From Andrena cerasifolii (Eukaryota; Arthropoda; Insecta; Hymenoptera; Andrenidae), in assembly GCF_050908995.1 (NCBI RefSeq), contig NC_135130.1, forward strand, positions 9,913,001 to 9,977,000: 64,000 bases of DNA, in the 5' to 3' direction. The translations under genes and the position numbers were made by a program. This document shows positions 47,801-59,326 of the stretch, in pieces; the first letter of the stretch is position 1, and each line of letters starts with the position of its first letter. The notes under the pieces are model-generated. The model ran no database searches. It was given only the letters and a program-made list of their open reading frames with translations, and was not told where the DNA came from.

Positions 47801-50522
47801 TGCGGCGAGTGTGCGAAGCCCCCCGATGTAAAGGTTCAGTAACGCAGTTGCTGTAAGGAGATTGTCGTCCAGGTTTAAGTCAGACAAGTTGCCGAGGCCG
47901 CGGAAAGCACCGCTCTCGACACTCATGATAGAGCAGTTCTTCAAGTTCAGCGTTCTGATTGGCAAGCCCTCTTGGAATATGGCGTCGCGCAAAACGGTCA
48001 GGTGATTGTTTGCCAGGTCAAGCACTTTGAGCTTCTTTAGAGCAGTTAGAGCGTAGGGGTCTAATCGTCTCAGGCCATTGTCTTGAAGATAAAGCTCCTC
48101 CAGTTCGTGCAATTCGGAGAATGTTCTTGCGGTAATGTGATTAAGCTTGTTCATGCTCAGCTCCAAAAATTTCAGAGCCTGCATCGGCTGGAACGCCCCA
48201 TCCTCTATCCTGGATATCGAGTTGTTGGTCAGGTAGAGTCGCTCCACCAGCAGCAGATCTCTGAACAAAGGTGCTTGGAGGTGCGTCAATTTGTTATGAC
48301 CCAGCCACATTATCCTAACCGAGGCCTGTCCACGCAAGGAATCGTTATGCAACACCGCAAGTCCATTGCTGTCCAATTGGATAGACACCAATGAGCTTCC
48401 ACCAGAAGACGACTCGGACACAGACAGCTGGAACACGTCTCCCAGAACAGTCAGTTGATTTCCCTGCAAATTAACGTGCTGGAGGCTGTTCAGTGTCCTC
48501 AGCGCTCCCGTTTCCATGTCGGTGATGGCGTTGTTCTGCAAATGAAGCTCCAGTAATGATGGAAGAGGTGAAAAAACTCCGCGCTTCACCTCGGCGATGT
48601 GATTGTCCTGCAGTCGTAGCTCCCTCAACTGATGCAATTTGAGGAAAGTGCCCGGCTGGAGCTCACGGATCTTGTTGCCATCAAGGGACAGGGATGAGAG
48701 GTTCTCGCAGTGCTCGAGAAATTCCCGCGGCACCCTTTCGATGTAGTTGTTGCTAAGATGTAATTGGGCCAATTGCGTGAGACTACTCAGGCCCTTGCCA
48801 TCGATTCTTCTGATAGCATTCTGCTGAAGGTAGACGACCGCGAGACTGACACTGCCGATAAATGCATCCCCGGGGATCTCTAGAATATTGTTCTCCGTCA
48901 GATACAGCTCCCTCAGCTCCGGCAGCCTCGCGAACACCCCGCCGATGTAATGAATGTGATTATGGCTTAGTTCGATAGTGCGTAGCCTTTCATTCCCCTT
49001 GAACGTAGCAATATCCAGGAACACTATCTTGTTATGGCTGAGATCGATAGACTCCAACTCTTTCAGCGACACGAACGCATCCTTATGAATCGTCTCTATG
49101 GAGTTATAATAAAGGGAAAGGCTGTGCAAAATGGGACAGGGGCGGAAACAGTCCTCAGCCAGCTTTTCGAAGTTGTTACTACTCAGGTCTAGAATCAACA
49201 GCGAGCTGAGCTGACTGTAGCCATCATCCGGTAGCTCTGATATCTCATTCCAGGCGAGTGTGAGGGATGCTAAGCTCTCTAGCCTTCTTAGGGGTGGCAT
49301 GGGGAACAGTTTCAGCTTATTCTCGGCCAGGTCCAGGTCGTTTAGGCTATCCTCCAACCCTGCGAACGCGTACTCCGAGATCTTTGATATCTGGTTGCCC
49401 TTCAGAATGAGTTTTATCAACTTCAACCCGTAAAAGCAGTACGACGAGAGGTCTTGTATCAGGTTAGCCTCGAGGTCCAGCGCAGCGAGCTTCCGCAAGT
49501 CGTCCAATGATTTCTGAGGCACGTGGGGCAACCGACTGGACACCAGAGCCAACGATTCCAAGCTGTCGTTCAGATATGCGAACGCTGCCTTGCTAATTTC
49601 ACGAATAGACGAATGGGATATCTGCAGGTGCCTGATTTGAGAGCCCGGCGGGAAACAGCCGTCTTTCAATTCCTCAACGGTTTTGTCCAGCTCGTAAACG
49701 CTCAACGACTGCACCATTGTACCTGCTCCTAGAAATGGTCGTAAAGGGCACGGCCATTAATTTCTTCATGCCGCGATAACGCGGAGTTTAGATTTGGCAG
49801 GGTGCGGTCGACCGAATGTTCGCAGTGGACTTTATTGGCGGCGTAAAAGATAATGAATTCTGCGAAGGTGATTCTGCTACCATATTCAATGGTTAGAAAG
49901 CTGACCCCGGAACTATGTAAATCCTTCCGGGAACTAGAATTATTCCCTAAATCGTGCCATTATATCATACTTCGTCAAGAAAGCGAACCTTTAATCCGCG
50001 TCTATTTTAATACGTGCCACTAGATGCTAATTAATTTTCCACTTTACGCGTTCAAACAAGCACGATATAGTTGTCCTGATTAAAATAACTATCTCCCCCC
50101 CCCCCACCCCACCCCACCCGTGTTATCGTGCCCCGACGCAGCTCCTCTGCTCGTTTCGTTAATAAATGAAAATTGGACGCCACGACGCCACGTATCGAAA
50201 AAGTTTGCCCGACGGAAGTTACATTATCCTTATGTTGACAGTACCGCGTTTGCATTACGCTCAAGCTCGTGTACTCACCGCCTGCACTTAGAACTCCTTG
50301 GAGAGTGGTCCTCAGGGTCTCTTCCGTGGCGCCAGCGCATTCTAGGAAAAGACCATCGTCAAAATTGTAACAGGAGCAGCCGGGTATAGTCTCGGGGGGT
50401 GGGCATTCGGCTATCTGGGCGGTCGCGAAATTCTGTATCAGCAGGATCGGTAAGATCAGCCTCAGGGTGTGTCGCGTTGCGATGCTACACCGTGCTCTCC
50501 GTTCTTCTAGCGCTTGCGTCAT
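44832..50522 (-). CDS. Leucine-rich-repeat, fibronectin III, single-pass membrane protein
   Basis: Four coding exons, read high to low: 50522-50279, 49722-46621, 45860-45511 and 45374-44832, with GT-AG introns of 556, 760 and 136 bp, give about 1412 residues. In order: a signal peptide with hydrophobic core 20-34 and likely cleavage after Ala35; a cysteine N-cap with Cys at 40, 49, 51 and 62; about 42 leucine-rich repeats at 85-1115; a C-cap HCGCES...RC...FC; a fibronectin III domain spanning the exon 3-4 junction (VLVSW, GYQVAYHAL, SDTRYLICVLGL); a transmembrane helix near 1335-1357; and a tail of 55 residues. Known of such proteins: insect surface LRR proteins (chaoptin, artichoke, hattifattener and others) act in adhesion, sensory-cell morphogenesis or axon matching. 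Drosophila chaoptin also has about 41 repeats but is GPI-anchored, so orthology is not settled. An upstream in-frame ATG at 50594 is less likely because TTGTTTCAG at 50573-50581 looks like a splice acceptor. Confidence 0.93.
50095..50119 (-). other. G-quadruplex motif in intron 1 of the LRR gene
   Basis: The minus (sense) strand reads GGGT, GGGGT, GGGGT and then a run of 11 G: four G tracts with single-T loops, the pattern of the most stable quadruplexes. It lies about 160 nt downstream of the intron 1 donor at 50278. It could fold in the pre-mRNA or non-template DNA, but any effect is inference. Confidence 0.6.
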
Positions 50523-50572
50523 CGTGGTGCTACGTTTGTCACTGCAACGCTTGGCGGTGGGAGTGGATTCCA
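50523..50572 (-). other. Probable 5' UTR part of exon and splice acceptor
   Basis: On the minus strand TTGTTTCAG ends at 50573, a good splice acceptor, 50 bases before the ATG at 50522. This suggests that a non-coding first exon and the promoter lie further upstream, beyond the transposon cluster at 50631-51198. I could not identify that exon. Confidence 0.45.
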
Positions 50573-50630
50573 CTGAAACAATAATGCGCAACATATTTCG
50601 TGAGAATAGCTGCTTGTTTTAAAAATTCAG

Positions 50631-51198
50631 GACCTTGCAGCAAGAGGGGTGTGACTATATTTTTCATAGTTTTCGAGTTACTCCGTGTAATATACTCCGC
50701 GTCAAAATTAAAGGAACTCTATAATCTCCCGAGCATTTGGATCATTTTCAAATGGCTGTATCTCTGCCAAAAATGGTCGCAAAAAATATTTAAAAAAAAT
50801 TTAACGCTTGATTAATGGCCTGCGACCGTTTTCGCAGAGATACAGCCACTTGCAATTGACCAAAAATTTCGGGATATTATAGTGTTCCTTTAATTTTGAG
50901 ACGGAGTGTATATGTAAAAGAAAATTACATCGTTTGGTGCAAATAAACAAAAATAGAAATATTAATATTAATATCTTTATTACAGAATATTTCCCGCCGA
51001 AAATAGAAATAAAAACTTATCAACTCAATAACTACTACTTACTTATTGCGTGACAATATATATTTTTCAATTAGTGTTTATTTCTCATTGTCAAGTCAAA
51101 GCTTTTAGAAAAATATTTTAAGAAATATTTTAGAAAAAATATTTCTAATTTACTTGAAATCGGTAAAAGTGGCACTACACCCCTCTTGCTGCAAGGTC
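50631..51198. mobile_element. Outer inverted-repeat element interrupted by another element
   Basis: GACCTTGCAGCAAGAGGGGT at 50631 is repeated in inverse at the right end, finishing at 51198: about 24 bp almost perfect. The bordering bases TTCAG (left) and TTCAA (right) may be the target duplication. The body holds a smaller palindromic element at 50691-50912. A/T rich, no frame. Confidence 0.8.
50691..50912. mobile_element. Palindromic MITE nested in the 50631-51198 element
   Basis: It starts TATACTCCGCGTCAAAATTA and ends with the inverse of TATACACTCCGTCTCAAAAT. The arms run for about 100 bp (including AATTAAAGGAAC and GGCTGTATCTCTGC and their inverses) around a centre near 50800, so the element is nearly all hairpin. 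TATA at both borders suits a TA-targeting mariner-like family. Confidence 0.85.
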
Positions 51199-52505
51199 TT
51201 CAATTATTCCTGTAGCAGATGTTTCGAGAATGCATATATCATTAACAGGTGATACTACCGCGCATTTTATATCGCAGTGGTGACTACGCAGTGAAAGGTA
51301 ACCGTAGGAAAAGTCGGGAATAATGGTAAAATCAGTTCTGGGATGGAGCGATGGAGTTCTATAGGGAAAGGGTTGTGAAAGCGGACTCTGTTCTTTCAAT
51401 TATTGCGATCGATGCGCCAGCTCTGACGATAATGAACCTCTTCGTAATAAGAGTACTGTCTGTTTCTTCTTTCACGGTGTCCCTTAGTTCCACCTTATCT
51501 GCCTTGGTCACCGTCATCGACGCGGAAAATCTTAAGGAGGGCACGGAACTGTCAGTACGATTTCTTGGTGCCTCGCCTTTCAATTATAATGCAAATGAAG
51601 TTCTGTATAACGCGACTGCGATTTAATAATTCCCTTGTCAGCTTAATGATATCGCCAGACCGGCTCCTGACGTCCCTAGAATTCACAGATCTGTAGCGTC
51701 GAATCCTAATAATTTTAGCCTCGCTCGAAGAGAATGCGAGCAATAATTTAATAACGAATTCTGCGATACCGGATGGTGCAGCAATGAAATCGGTAGGGAA
51801 ACGACAGCGCCACTGCTTGATCTTAACACACGTTTCCGCTCCGCAAGCGCACCCGCGATCCGTTGCTAATAATTTTGCAAGGAAACATCCTATCAAGAGG
51901 ATCAGTTAAATAGTCACCCGCGGCGACGTTGTCGATGATTCCTAACGACGTTCCCGTCTGTGCGGCGTCCGGCTTCGGTATACCGGAAATACATGATTCG
52001 GTCCGCGGCATGGTTGGTTTCAGCGTCGTTTTTTCTTCCCCGCACAACACGCAGCCCTTATTTCCATCGCGAGGCGAGTAGCGGGTGTTGTATTTCTCAT
52101 TTGTCAGTGGGGCTGTCTTGTGTACATGAAGATTCTTTTATTTCAGCAACCCCGGCGAAATAAATTCTGATTTTCACGAGTGAGTTGCCCGTTATAGATG
52201 GATTGTCTCGCTGCTAATGCATCAAATAAATAGGCATCTTCCGGCGTCGCGTGGCCGGGATACAAGGGTTTCCGTGCGAGACACATTCTGAATACAGTGA
52301 TTTCCTGCAATAACAATTGCGGAATTATGTATGCCGTCAACGTAGGCCGCGGACTCCAGCCTCATTCCGCTACATCTGCTGCACCACGATCATTGTTGCA
52401 ACCAGCAGGTCCATAGGGTGTTCTTCTCACCATCGGGTACCATTTTCGAGATGACAAGGGAATGTATAGGTGTGCAACGAAGTACGCCACTAATCCCTCA
52501 TTGAA
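51199..52505. other. Intergenic, upstream of the LRR gene
   Basis: Frames here reach at most 114 codons and are not recognisable. The promoter and non-coding exon of the leucine-rich-repeat gene may lie here but cannot be located by eye. Confidence 0.35.
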
Positions 52506-53135
52506 GAGTACCCAAGGGACTAGGCGGGCGAAAAATTGAGTTTCTTTATTGCATTTCCCCAAAGCACTGTCCTTTCTGAATAAAATGTCGGTTGGTTTAC
52601 ATTAAAATTCGCAAAATTGCTGATTCGGCAGCTAAAAAGGTGAAGCGGTAACTTATAGCGTCGCCTTTGTTCGGAAACTTTAAACGCGTTTTTCTCGAAT
52701 CTTTCTTCCTCTTGATTCTTCCCTAATTGCAAAAGAATGGAGGTTTACATCGACTTGAGAAAACTGCAGGATGTGTAAAACATGTACCATTCCACGTGGA
52801 GCATCTGATATAGTAAAAAAAATCGAGATTTTGATAAAAAATTTAAAAGTCATCAATTTTTAGTAGCGCATAACGAATTATTCTCGAAAAAAATCGTTTT
52901 TCAGCCACCAATCGCATAATTCTGATTTAATTTTCGTTTTTATAGGTTCCACTGAGAACTACGAATCCAGCAAACAAGAACCACCCCTTTGAAATCGGAT
53001 TACGTTAAAATGTTTACCAGTCTGCAGCGCCATTTTCGAAGCACATATATATTTCATAGCAATTATTTTTCAATCTGTACGGTAGTAATAAACATTCGCT
53101 AAAAGGATACATCTGGATTTGCTTTCATTCTTTAA
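52506..53135 (+). mobile_element. Partial copy of the 57.4-kb repeat family
   Basis: From AAAAATTGAGTTTCTTTATT onward it parallels 57490-58100 in the same orientation, sharing long near-identical blocks such as AAAAAGGTGAAGCGGTAACT, ACTTATAGCGTCGCCTTTG and CAGGATGTGTAAAACATGT. Divergence is appreciable, by eye around one base in five or six. The outer ends seen in the 57.4-kb copy are missing here. Confidence 0.8.
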
Positions 53136-53940
53136 AGAACCTGTCTCCCTAAGCTGTTTTACTTAAAATAATAAATAAACCTTGTGAAGTCGTACATGAA
53201 AAAAAATTCAGCACACGAAAGCCGTCCGTGACTAAAAGCCGGCCGGGTTTTTGCGTATTTTGCGTGAGCTACGCGACGACCCCCCTCCGCTTTACTTTCC
53301 CCCATTGTTTGCGAATATTTCTTGGCCCATTTGGACGCCCTCGCCGGTCTGGTTTTTATCCCCGAAGCGCGGTTTAATCCGCTCGCCACAGTTCATCGAA
53401 ATTCTGAATAATACTCCGCAAGATCGAGGGTCGCACAATGCTCTGATCCGATTGAAAATTTCCAACCGAGCCCCGATGAATACCCGTCACCGGATGCACA
53501 AGCTGTCACGCGTCGAACCGACGTACGTGGGTGGAAAAGGACGGAGCCAGCCAGGGTAAACCCAGCCTAGATCATTTTCTGTTTACCGTTGGTCGAGCGT
53601 TCTCTGCTGTAACCCTCTGGGTAGTTGAGGTCGGCCGACTACGATCCGATTTCACTTGGGATTCCAAGAACGTTTTCAATTTAAACATTAATCTTCGTAC
53701 GATTGGCTGACGAATGACGCCTTTATCCCCTGGAGCCACCGCTCTCCTTAAGCGTTCCAGTCGACGTGACTGTGTGTCCCTTCGACATGCAATCAAACAC
53801 TCTTTGAATTCGTACGATAGTTACCAGAGGCGTGTTGGCGCTGCGAGATGACGGGGTGTTAAATAGGCTGCCTGCGACGATCAAATTTGACGACGCGATG
53901 ATTAAATTGTCAGCGCGATACAAGCTACTAAAATCTTCAT
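53136..53940. other. Intergenic, no gene supported
   Basis: Short frames on both strands only; no motif or element end recognised. Confidence 0.4.
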
Positions 53941-54155
53941 TACAGCCTCGGATAAAAAGTTGAAAAAGCGCTATTTTCAGCTTCGCTATTTTCTTCGCTG
54001 ATCAGATCAAATGCAATTTTTTTTTAAAACATCGAAACACGTGACCTAGTAAACTAATCCTTGCAACTTCTAAAAAAAACTACAGCCTTTTGGACGAATT
54101 TTAAAAAAGTTATTCTGTTTTAAACGGTGTCCCAATACTTTTGCCCCCCACTGTA
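53941..54155. mobile_element. Tc1/mariner-like MITE, about 215 bp
   Basis: The right end, read as complement, is TACAGTGGGGGGCAAAAGTA followed by TTGGGACACC, a typical Tc1-like terminus. The left end TACAGCCTCGGATAAAAAGT matches it only in part. TA borders on both sides. The right end is convincing and the left boundary is tentative. Confidence 0.55.
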
Positions 54156-54959
54156 CATCTATCATATTTACTTAGAGGGCTCATCTTTCGGTTTACAAAT
54201 TCCGCGAGCGACAAAGAAGAACAGGGTGATCATCCTAAACAGTCGCAGTCGAGCCATCGCTTTAACTTACATTTTGCTGCAGCTGTGCTATAAAATTTAT
54301 TAAAAAAAAAGCGTTTTTGTCCTGAAAGCCTTTGCAGAGCTCGCTCGTAATCCTACGTTTCTAGCTGGAAACAATCCGTTTCGTTCTATTTTCACTGTCG
54401 CGTGTTTGAGGGGCCACCGGACTACTCAAACAATGCCACGTCACATAACAATACCTTTATCTCATATTCGTCCCGTTGGTCGCAATCAACGTCCCCGATG
54501 GATCGGAAAGAAAAAAACCACGCGAACGCCGACGAGCATATTGAATCGGCCGGGACGAAGACGTCGGTGTAAGTATGGGGAAAACTATTTCACCGGGGCA
54601 AAAAGAATTTCCCTGCATCGTCACTTCCGGAGGATATACGCGAAAGTAACCGCCAAGTTCACTGTTTGCGCGGGCTGTCCGACCGAACGCGATTTAACTT
54701 CCGTATTTTTACAGATTCATGGCTTCCGTTGGAAGTTTCTGCCGGTTTTATCGCGGCTGGCTGTAAAACGAGGGAAACGGAATCTGAATTTCACAGGACC
54801 GAACGAATCGTGCCATTTTTTTCCCTCCGCGCCCGGTGCTTTCTCGGACTGAGTGGAAACAATTCTCGTTGCTTTAGCAGCTGCTTGGAAACTTCTTCGG
54901 GGAAACAGCCTCGTTGATATTTGTTTGATCGTTGAACCGCTCGACTTTCGCCTGAAATT
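54156..54959. other. Intergenic, no gene supported
   Basis: A plus-strand frame of 148 codons (54406-54852) has a basic composition but no recognisable domain. Nothing else noted. Confidence 0.35.
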
Positions 54960-55677
54960 TTAAGGGGGGAGCCTGGTGTAACTAAATGAAAATCGAGGCA
55001 TTTTTCGGGATTTTTTTTTAAAGAAAGTATTTGTTAGATCTTTCTGAAACTTTCAGGATATTGTATTAACAGGTTAAGGTATATAACAAAAAAAAAATAT
55101 TAAAAAAGAGCGGCAAATAACAAAGTTATGCCCAGTCCGTTGGCGTCGCAATTATTGCACTGCGGGCAACGTAGCGTCTTTTGGTTTCATCTGAAACCAA
55201 AAATCGAACAATTTTCTTTTAGTTTATGAGTGTACGCACAGAATGAAGTAATTTGAAACTTAAAAGATGCAAAATGAACAAATGGCGGCCTGTTGAATAA
55301 AAAGTTCACTGTTCCCAACGAAATTTTGCCTTAAATGTCTAAAAAAAAGTTATTTATTTAAACAATATCATTATACTAATAACTTAGTACTATGAAGAAA
55401 ATGTTCACAAATATCCGTGCACAAGGCCAAGTCGATCGGTTGAATATTTTTGGAGTAATATTGCCCGCAAAGTGTGAAACTGTCGTTTCGAGAAAAACGC
55501 ATTTAAAGTTTTGTGGTAGCCTGGCGCTCCGTAGCAAAACCGGCTATATCCGCTTTAATTTTTCGAATTTCGTTTTGCGGCTTTGGGAACATATTGTCGT
55601 GATGTTCAACTATTGATTTATGCAACAACAAAAAAAATCGATTTCTTCGATCCGCTACACCAGGCTCCCCCCCTTAA
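54960..55677. mobile_element. TTAA-flanked inverted-repeat element, 718 bp
   Basis: The left end TTAAGGGGGGAGCCTGGTGT at 54960 and the right end, whose complement reads TTAAGGGGGGGAGCCTGGTG, give a terminal repeat of about 22 bp with a one-base indel, the best-preserved pair of this class in the window. The interior shares CTGAAACCAAAA and TTTCGAGAAAAACG with the element at 22536. No transposase frame. Confidence 0.8.
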
Positions 55678-57423
55678 ACGCACCTGATCATCAGGAGAAA
55701 GTCTGTGCGTGCAAACCGCTAATATGCAATAATGCGGCCGCATTAATCCGAACATTCGGGGCTGAGCAATCTCGCGGTTGCTTATGAGAGGGGTTTATTA
55801 ATTTTCCAAATGGAAGCAGTGCGCGCCGGAATTGAAGACCTCAACAAGGTTTTTTTTACGGCACGTGGTACCTATTGCATCGCGAGCTGCTCGTAAACTG
55901 CACATAATTCCCGGAATACACTACCCCAGCCAGTTCCACCACGCAATATGCAGAATAGAGCGGTGTCGTAAAGCCGCGGCTAGTGCATGCGCCACGTCCT
56001 TTCCCCGGCCAGGTCCTTCGTAGAAGTCTGTTTGTCTCCTCTCCTCAGTGTCGCGATCACTTATTTTTTTTTAGATAAATTAGGCAGCAAGTGGCTGGAA
56101 CCGCAGGCAAGAGGCCATCCGGAGCAGCGCTGTTTTACTTGCCGAATCTGATCGGGGTTTCGCCAGTTCACTTATCTGACCGAACCAAATTTCGAGGGAA
56201 CGTTCGATTTCTCGGCTAGGCTCTCAGAGAGATCGTCTCCTCGCGGATATTGCTTCCCGGTGCATCAGCTTTTAACCGGTTTACCTTGTTCTCGTGGAAA
56301 GGAGCAGGATGAAACCGGGCTAGGGAACCCTGAAGAAGCTTCCAATTTCCGCGCCCGCCTATCCCCTTTCAAACGTTTTCACTTCAGAGATCTTTCTTGA
56401 GAGCCAGTCCGAAGAATCTCTGAAACTGGAGGTTTTAAGTGAATTCGAGGTGCAGCAGCTTAGATTACTGCCTCCCAATTTTGCTCCCCGTGTTGGTTAA
56501 CAGGGGACAGGAATTCGCTCCGGATTCTGGGCTATGGTCGTATCGCTCTGGTTTTTCTATGGACGGATTCCGCAGGTATCGCTGCTTCGGATCGCGAGGC
56601 ACTTCCAGAAAGAAACTTTCTATATCTACATGTGACATCTATCGAACTTCGAAACCATCTGCTTGGAGATCTTGACGGTTAATAGGAAAATTCCGGGCAA
56701 CGCATCAAAATCCAGAGTTACAGTGGTGGTGTTTAAAATTCAACATTTACAGTTTTGTTAAAATTTTTGTAGGTACCCTACCGCCATGGTGATCAATGTA
56801 TCGCGAAGTATCGACTGCTATTGCCATCTTCTTCGTTGGAAATGGTACAATCTTGTTAATTTTAATCCTGCCCAGTGAAGCAAACCGATTTGCCGCGAAA
56901 GAAACGTTGGTGTTTCGTGCTGATCTCGTTAATCCCCTCAGACCCCGTTGATTTAAGACGCCGGTGCTTCAATTAAAGCACCTTTCTGGTTCCCTTAGCC
57001 ACCGTCGAATGGAGTAAATCGTCCGTGGGGAATTCCGTTGCTCAAATTAGCCGAGGCGAAAGGCATTCCATGTGCTCCTTCCGCCACAGAACGCAATGTT
57101 CGTTCGGAATACCTCCTCGATTCAGGGGACCCAGAACGAGTGCAGACGTGATTTGAATATTTTAGACAGAGGCACAGGAGCGGACGAGTCTTTCGCCCTA
57201 GCTGACATGCTATGAATTATTTGTAGTTCCTTCGAACCTCCTGTGCCTATATTTTAAACGCACAGTGTCTCCTTTTGTCCTCCATTCACGCGCCACTGTG
57301 CGTTATGGGGAAAACGTAGGCAGGTGGAGGCGTCGAGTTTTGTAATAGAATACTACTAAATTCCATGTCCCATTCAGAGGATATGTCTGCAGACGTTCCA
57401 AGAGGCTTTCGAATTTAAAACTA
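55678..57423. other. Intergenic, no gene supported
   Basis: Only short unrecognisable frames. No RNA gene or element end noted. Confidence 0.4.
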
Positions 57424-58408
57424 GGGTAGATGTTCCAATTACTGCCAGTGTCCCTGTTAATGCCACTTTATTTATTTTACTCGAGGGAACTAGGTTGTCG
57501 AAAAATCGATTTTTTATTGCATTTTCGAGAGTACTATCTTTTCTGAACAAAATGCCGCTTGGTTTATGTTAAAATTCGCAAAATTGTTGACCTAGCAACT
57601 AAAAAGGTGAAGCGGTAACTTATAGCGTCGCCTTTGCCCAGAAACTTTAAACGCGTTTTTCTAGAATCTTTTTTCTCCTGGTTTCCCCCTAATTAGTTGC
57701 GAATGAAAGGAGGTTCAGATCGACTTGCAAAAATTACAGGATGTGTAAAACATGTGCCATTTCCCGGCAAACCTTTGATGTGGTCCGTAAAAATTCGAGA
57801 TTTTCATGAAAAAATTAAAAAGTCGCGAAGTTTTAGTAGCGCACCAATTTAATATTAGTTTTTACTGGTTCCGCGGGAAACTGCGGATGTAACAAGCAGG
57901 AATCAGCCCTTGAAATTGGATTACGTCATTTGTTAAGACCAATATTACCTGAAAACTACAGAAGAACATTAAAATGTTTACCAGACAGCACCGGCATTTT
58001 TAAAGCACACGTATATTTCGCACCAACTTTTTTACAATCTTTATGATAATAATAAACGTTTGGGTAAAAGGATACACCTGGATTTGCTTTGATCTTTTTA
58101 TAAATACATTAAAAAGAAAGTGTTCCTTTCACGGAAAACGACTGCCTAGTCCCCTTGAGGGTAGAAAAAGAAACTACAACCCCATTGAGACCTCATTGAT
58201 GAGGTTCTACCATCCCCCGTTCCCCAGAGGATGAGGTCTGAGTTTCCTTTCATAAAGAATAAGAGTTTTCATTAACTTTAATTTAGGTCTGGTCCGAAAC
58301 TACACGTTTCGCGAAGATGCTCGAATTTCTTTTGAATCGATTGGAACCTCCATTTTTTAGTTACCCCTGCAAAACAAACGACCGTGGCAGTAATTGGGAC
58401 ATCTACCC
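57424..58408 (+). mobile_element. Inverted-repeat element, about 985 bp, fuller copy of the family
   Basis: The left end GGGTAGATGTTCCAATTACT at 57424 is matched by the right end, whose complement reads GGGTAGATGTCCCAATTACT, finishing at 58408: terminal repeats of about 24 bp. The core (57490-58100) is also present at 52506-53135. No target duplication is obvious, and no transposase frame is seen. Confidence 0.75.
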
Positions 58409-59326
58409 GACCTCTAACCACATAATCAGCCATCGTTCATTGCTCTATCCAGCAAACAACCGTTTCAAACCTCTAGCACAGCCCGCAGGAAGTACGTCTT
58501 CCCCAAATAGCGCCAGCCGGAGATCTAAAGGGGGTGGAATATTGAATATGTCCGTCAAACCGGGAAAATAACATCCAGGGTGGGCAGCTTGGCCCCGCCG
58601 GAAACAAATGCCAGATATTCCGGCTGAAAGTGGGTGCGGTCGATCAGCGAAAGTCTCGGGCGATGGCCGAGGCGAGGGTGGGAACGAGCGGTCCTCCGAA
58701 TTCCGCGAGTATTGGCACATACGTAACCCCCTTTCGGTCTCGTTTCCGGAAATCGCTGATCTTCGAACGAGCGTTCCATCGAACGTCCCTTGCCTAACCC
58801 GCTGCCTCCTTACGTGGAATAGTTTCGCTCTGCTTTCCTACGATAGCTCTCGAGAATTTACTGCCCTCGTCGTACGTGCAGTAACTTAAGGGAAAGGACG
58901 GGGGATGGTAGGGGCGGGGGGGGGGGGCCAGGAAACACACTTGGCGGCCCCGGCGATTTAAAGTTTGCCAGATTCGAGAGTTACTTCGGTCCCTCTTTCG
59001 ACAATCTCTTGGATATGCTCTTCTCTTTGACGACCGGTTGGCTTTCTCCAACGAAATGAGATCCGCAGCGCGGTCGACTGTTGGGAGCTGGCCTTGCGGA
59101 ACGGCGGACCGTTCGCATCGGGGGCCGATTGTTGGCGGAAAAAGAGACCAGATTTATTGGCCCGTTTTATAGCCATAGAGCGGAACAACTGTACGCGTAA
59201 CAACGCCCTGATTAGAGACGCCTAAGTCCGATAAGAAAGTTTATTGGTCACTCCAACCAGGTGACCTTTCCGTCCTACCTGGTATTAGCTGCTTTATCCA
59301 CCCTGGTCCCTTGCTGGTAGCGTAGT
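58409..59326. other. Intergenic, no gene supported
   Basis: It contains a G run (about 58909-58928) that fits a quadruplex pattern on the plus strand, and short frames without recognisable motifs. Confidence 0.4.

Noticed and set aside
48083..48394. Plus-strand frames opposite the LRR exon (also at 46922, 49523)
   Set aside because: They are antisense shadows of the leucine-rich-repeat coding sequence.
50523..50594. Longer N-terminus of the LRR protein starting at 50594
   Set aside because: The extra segment contains a good splice acceptor (TTGTTTCAG ending at 50573) and would bury the signal peptide 24 residues deeper.
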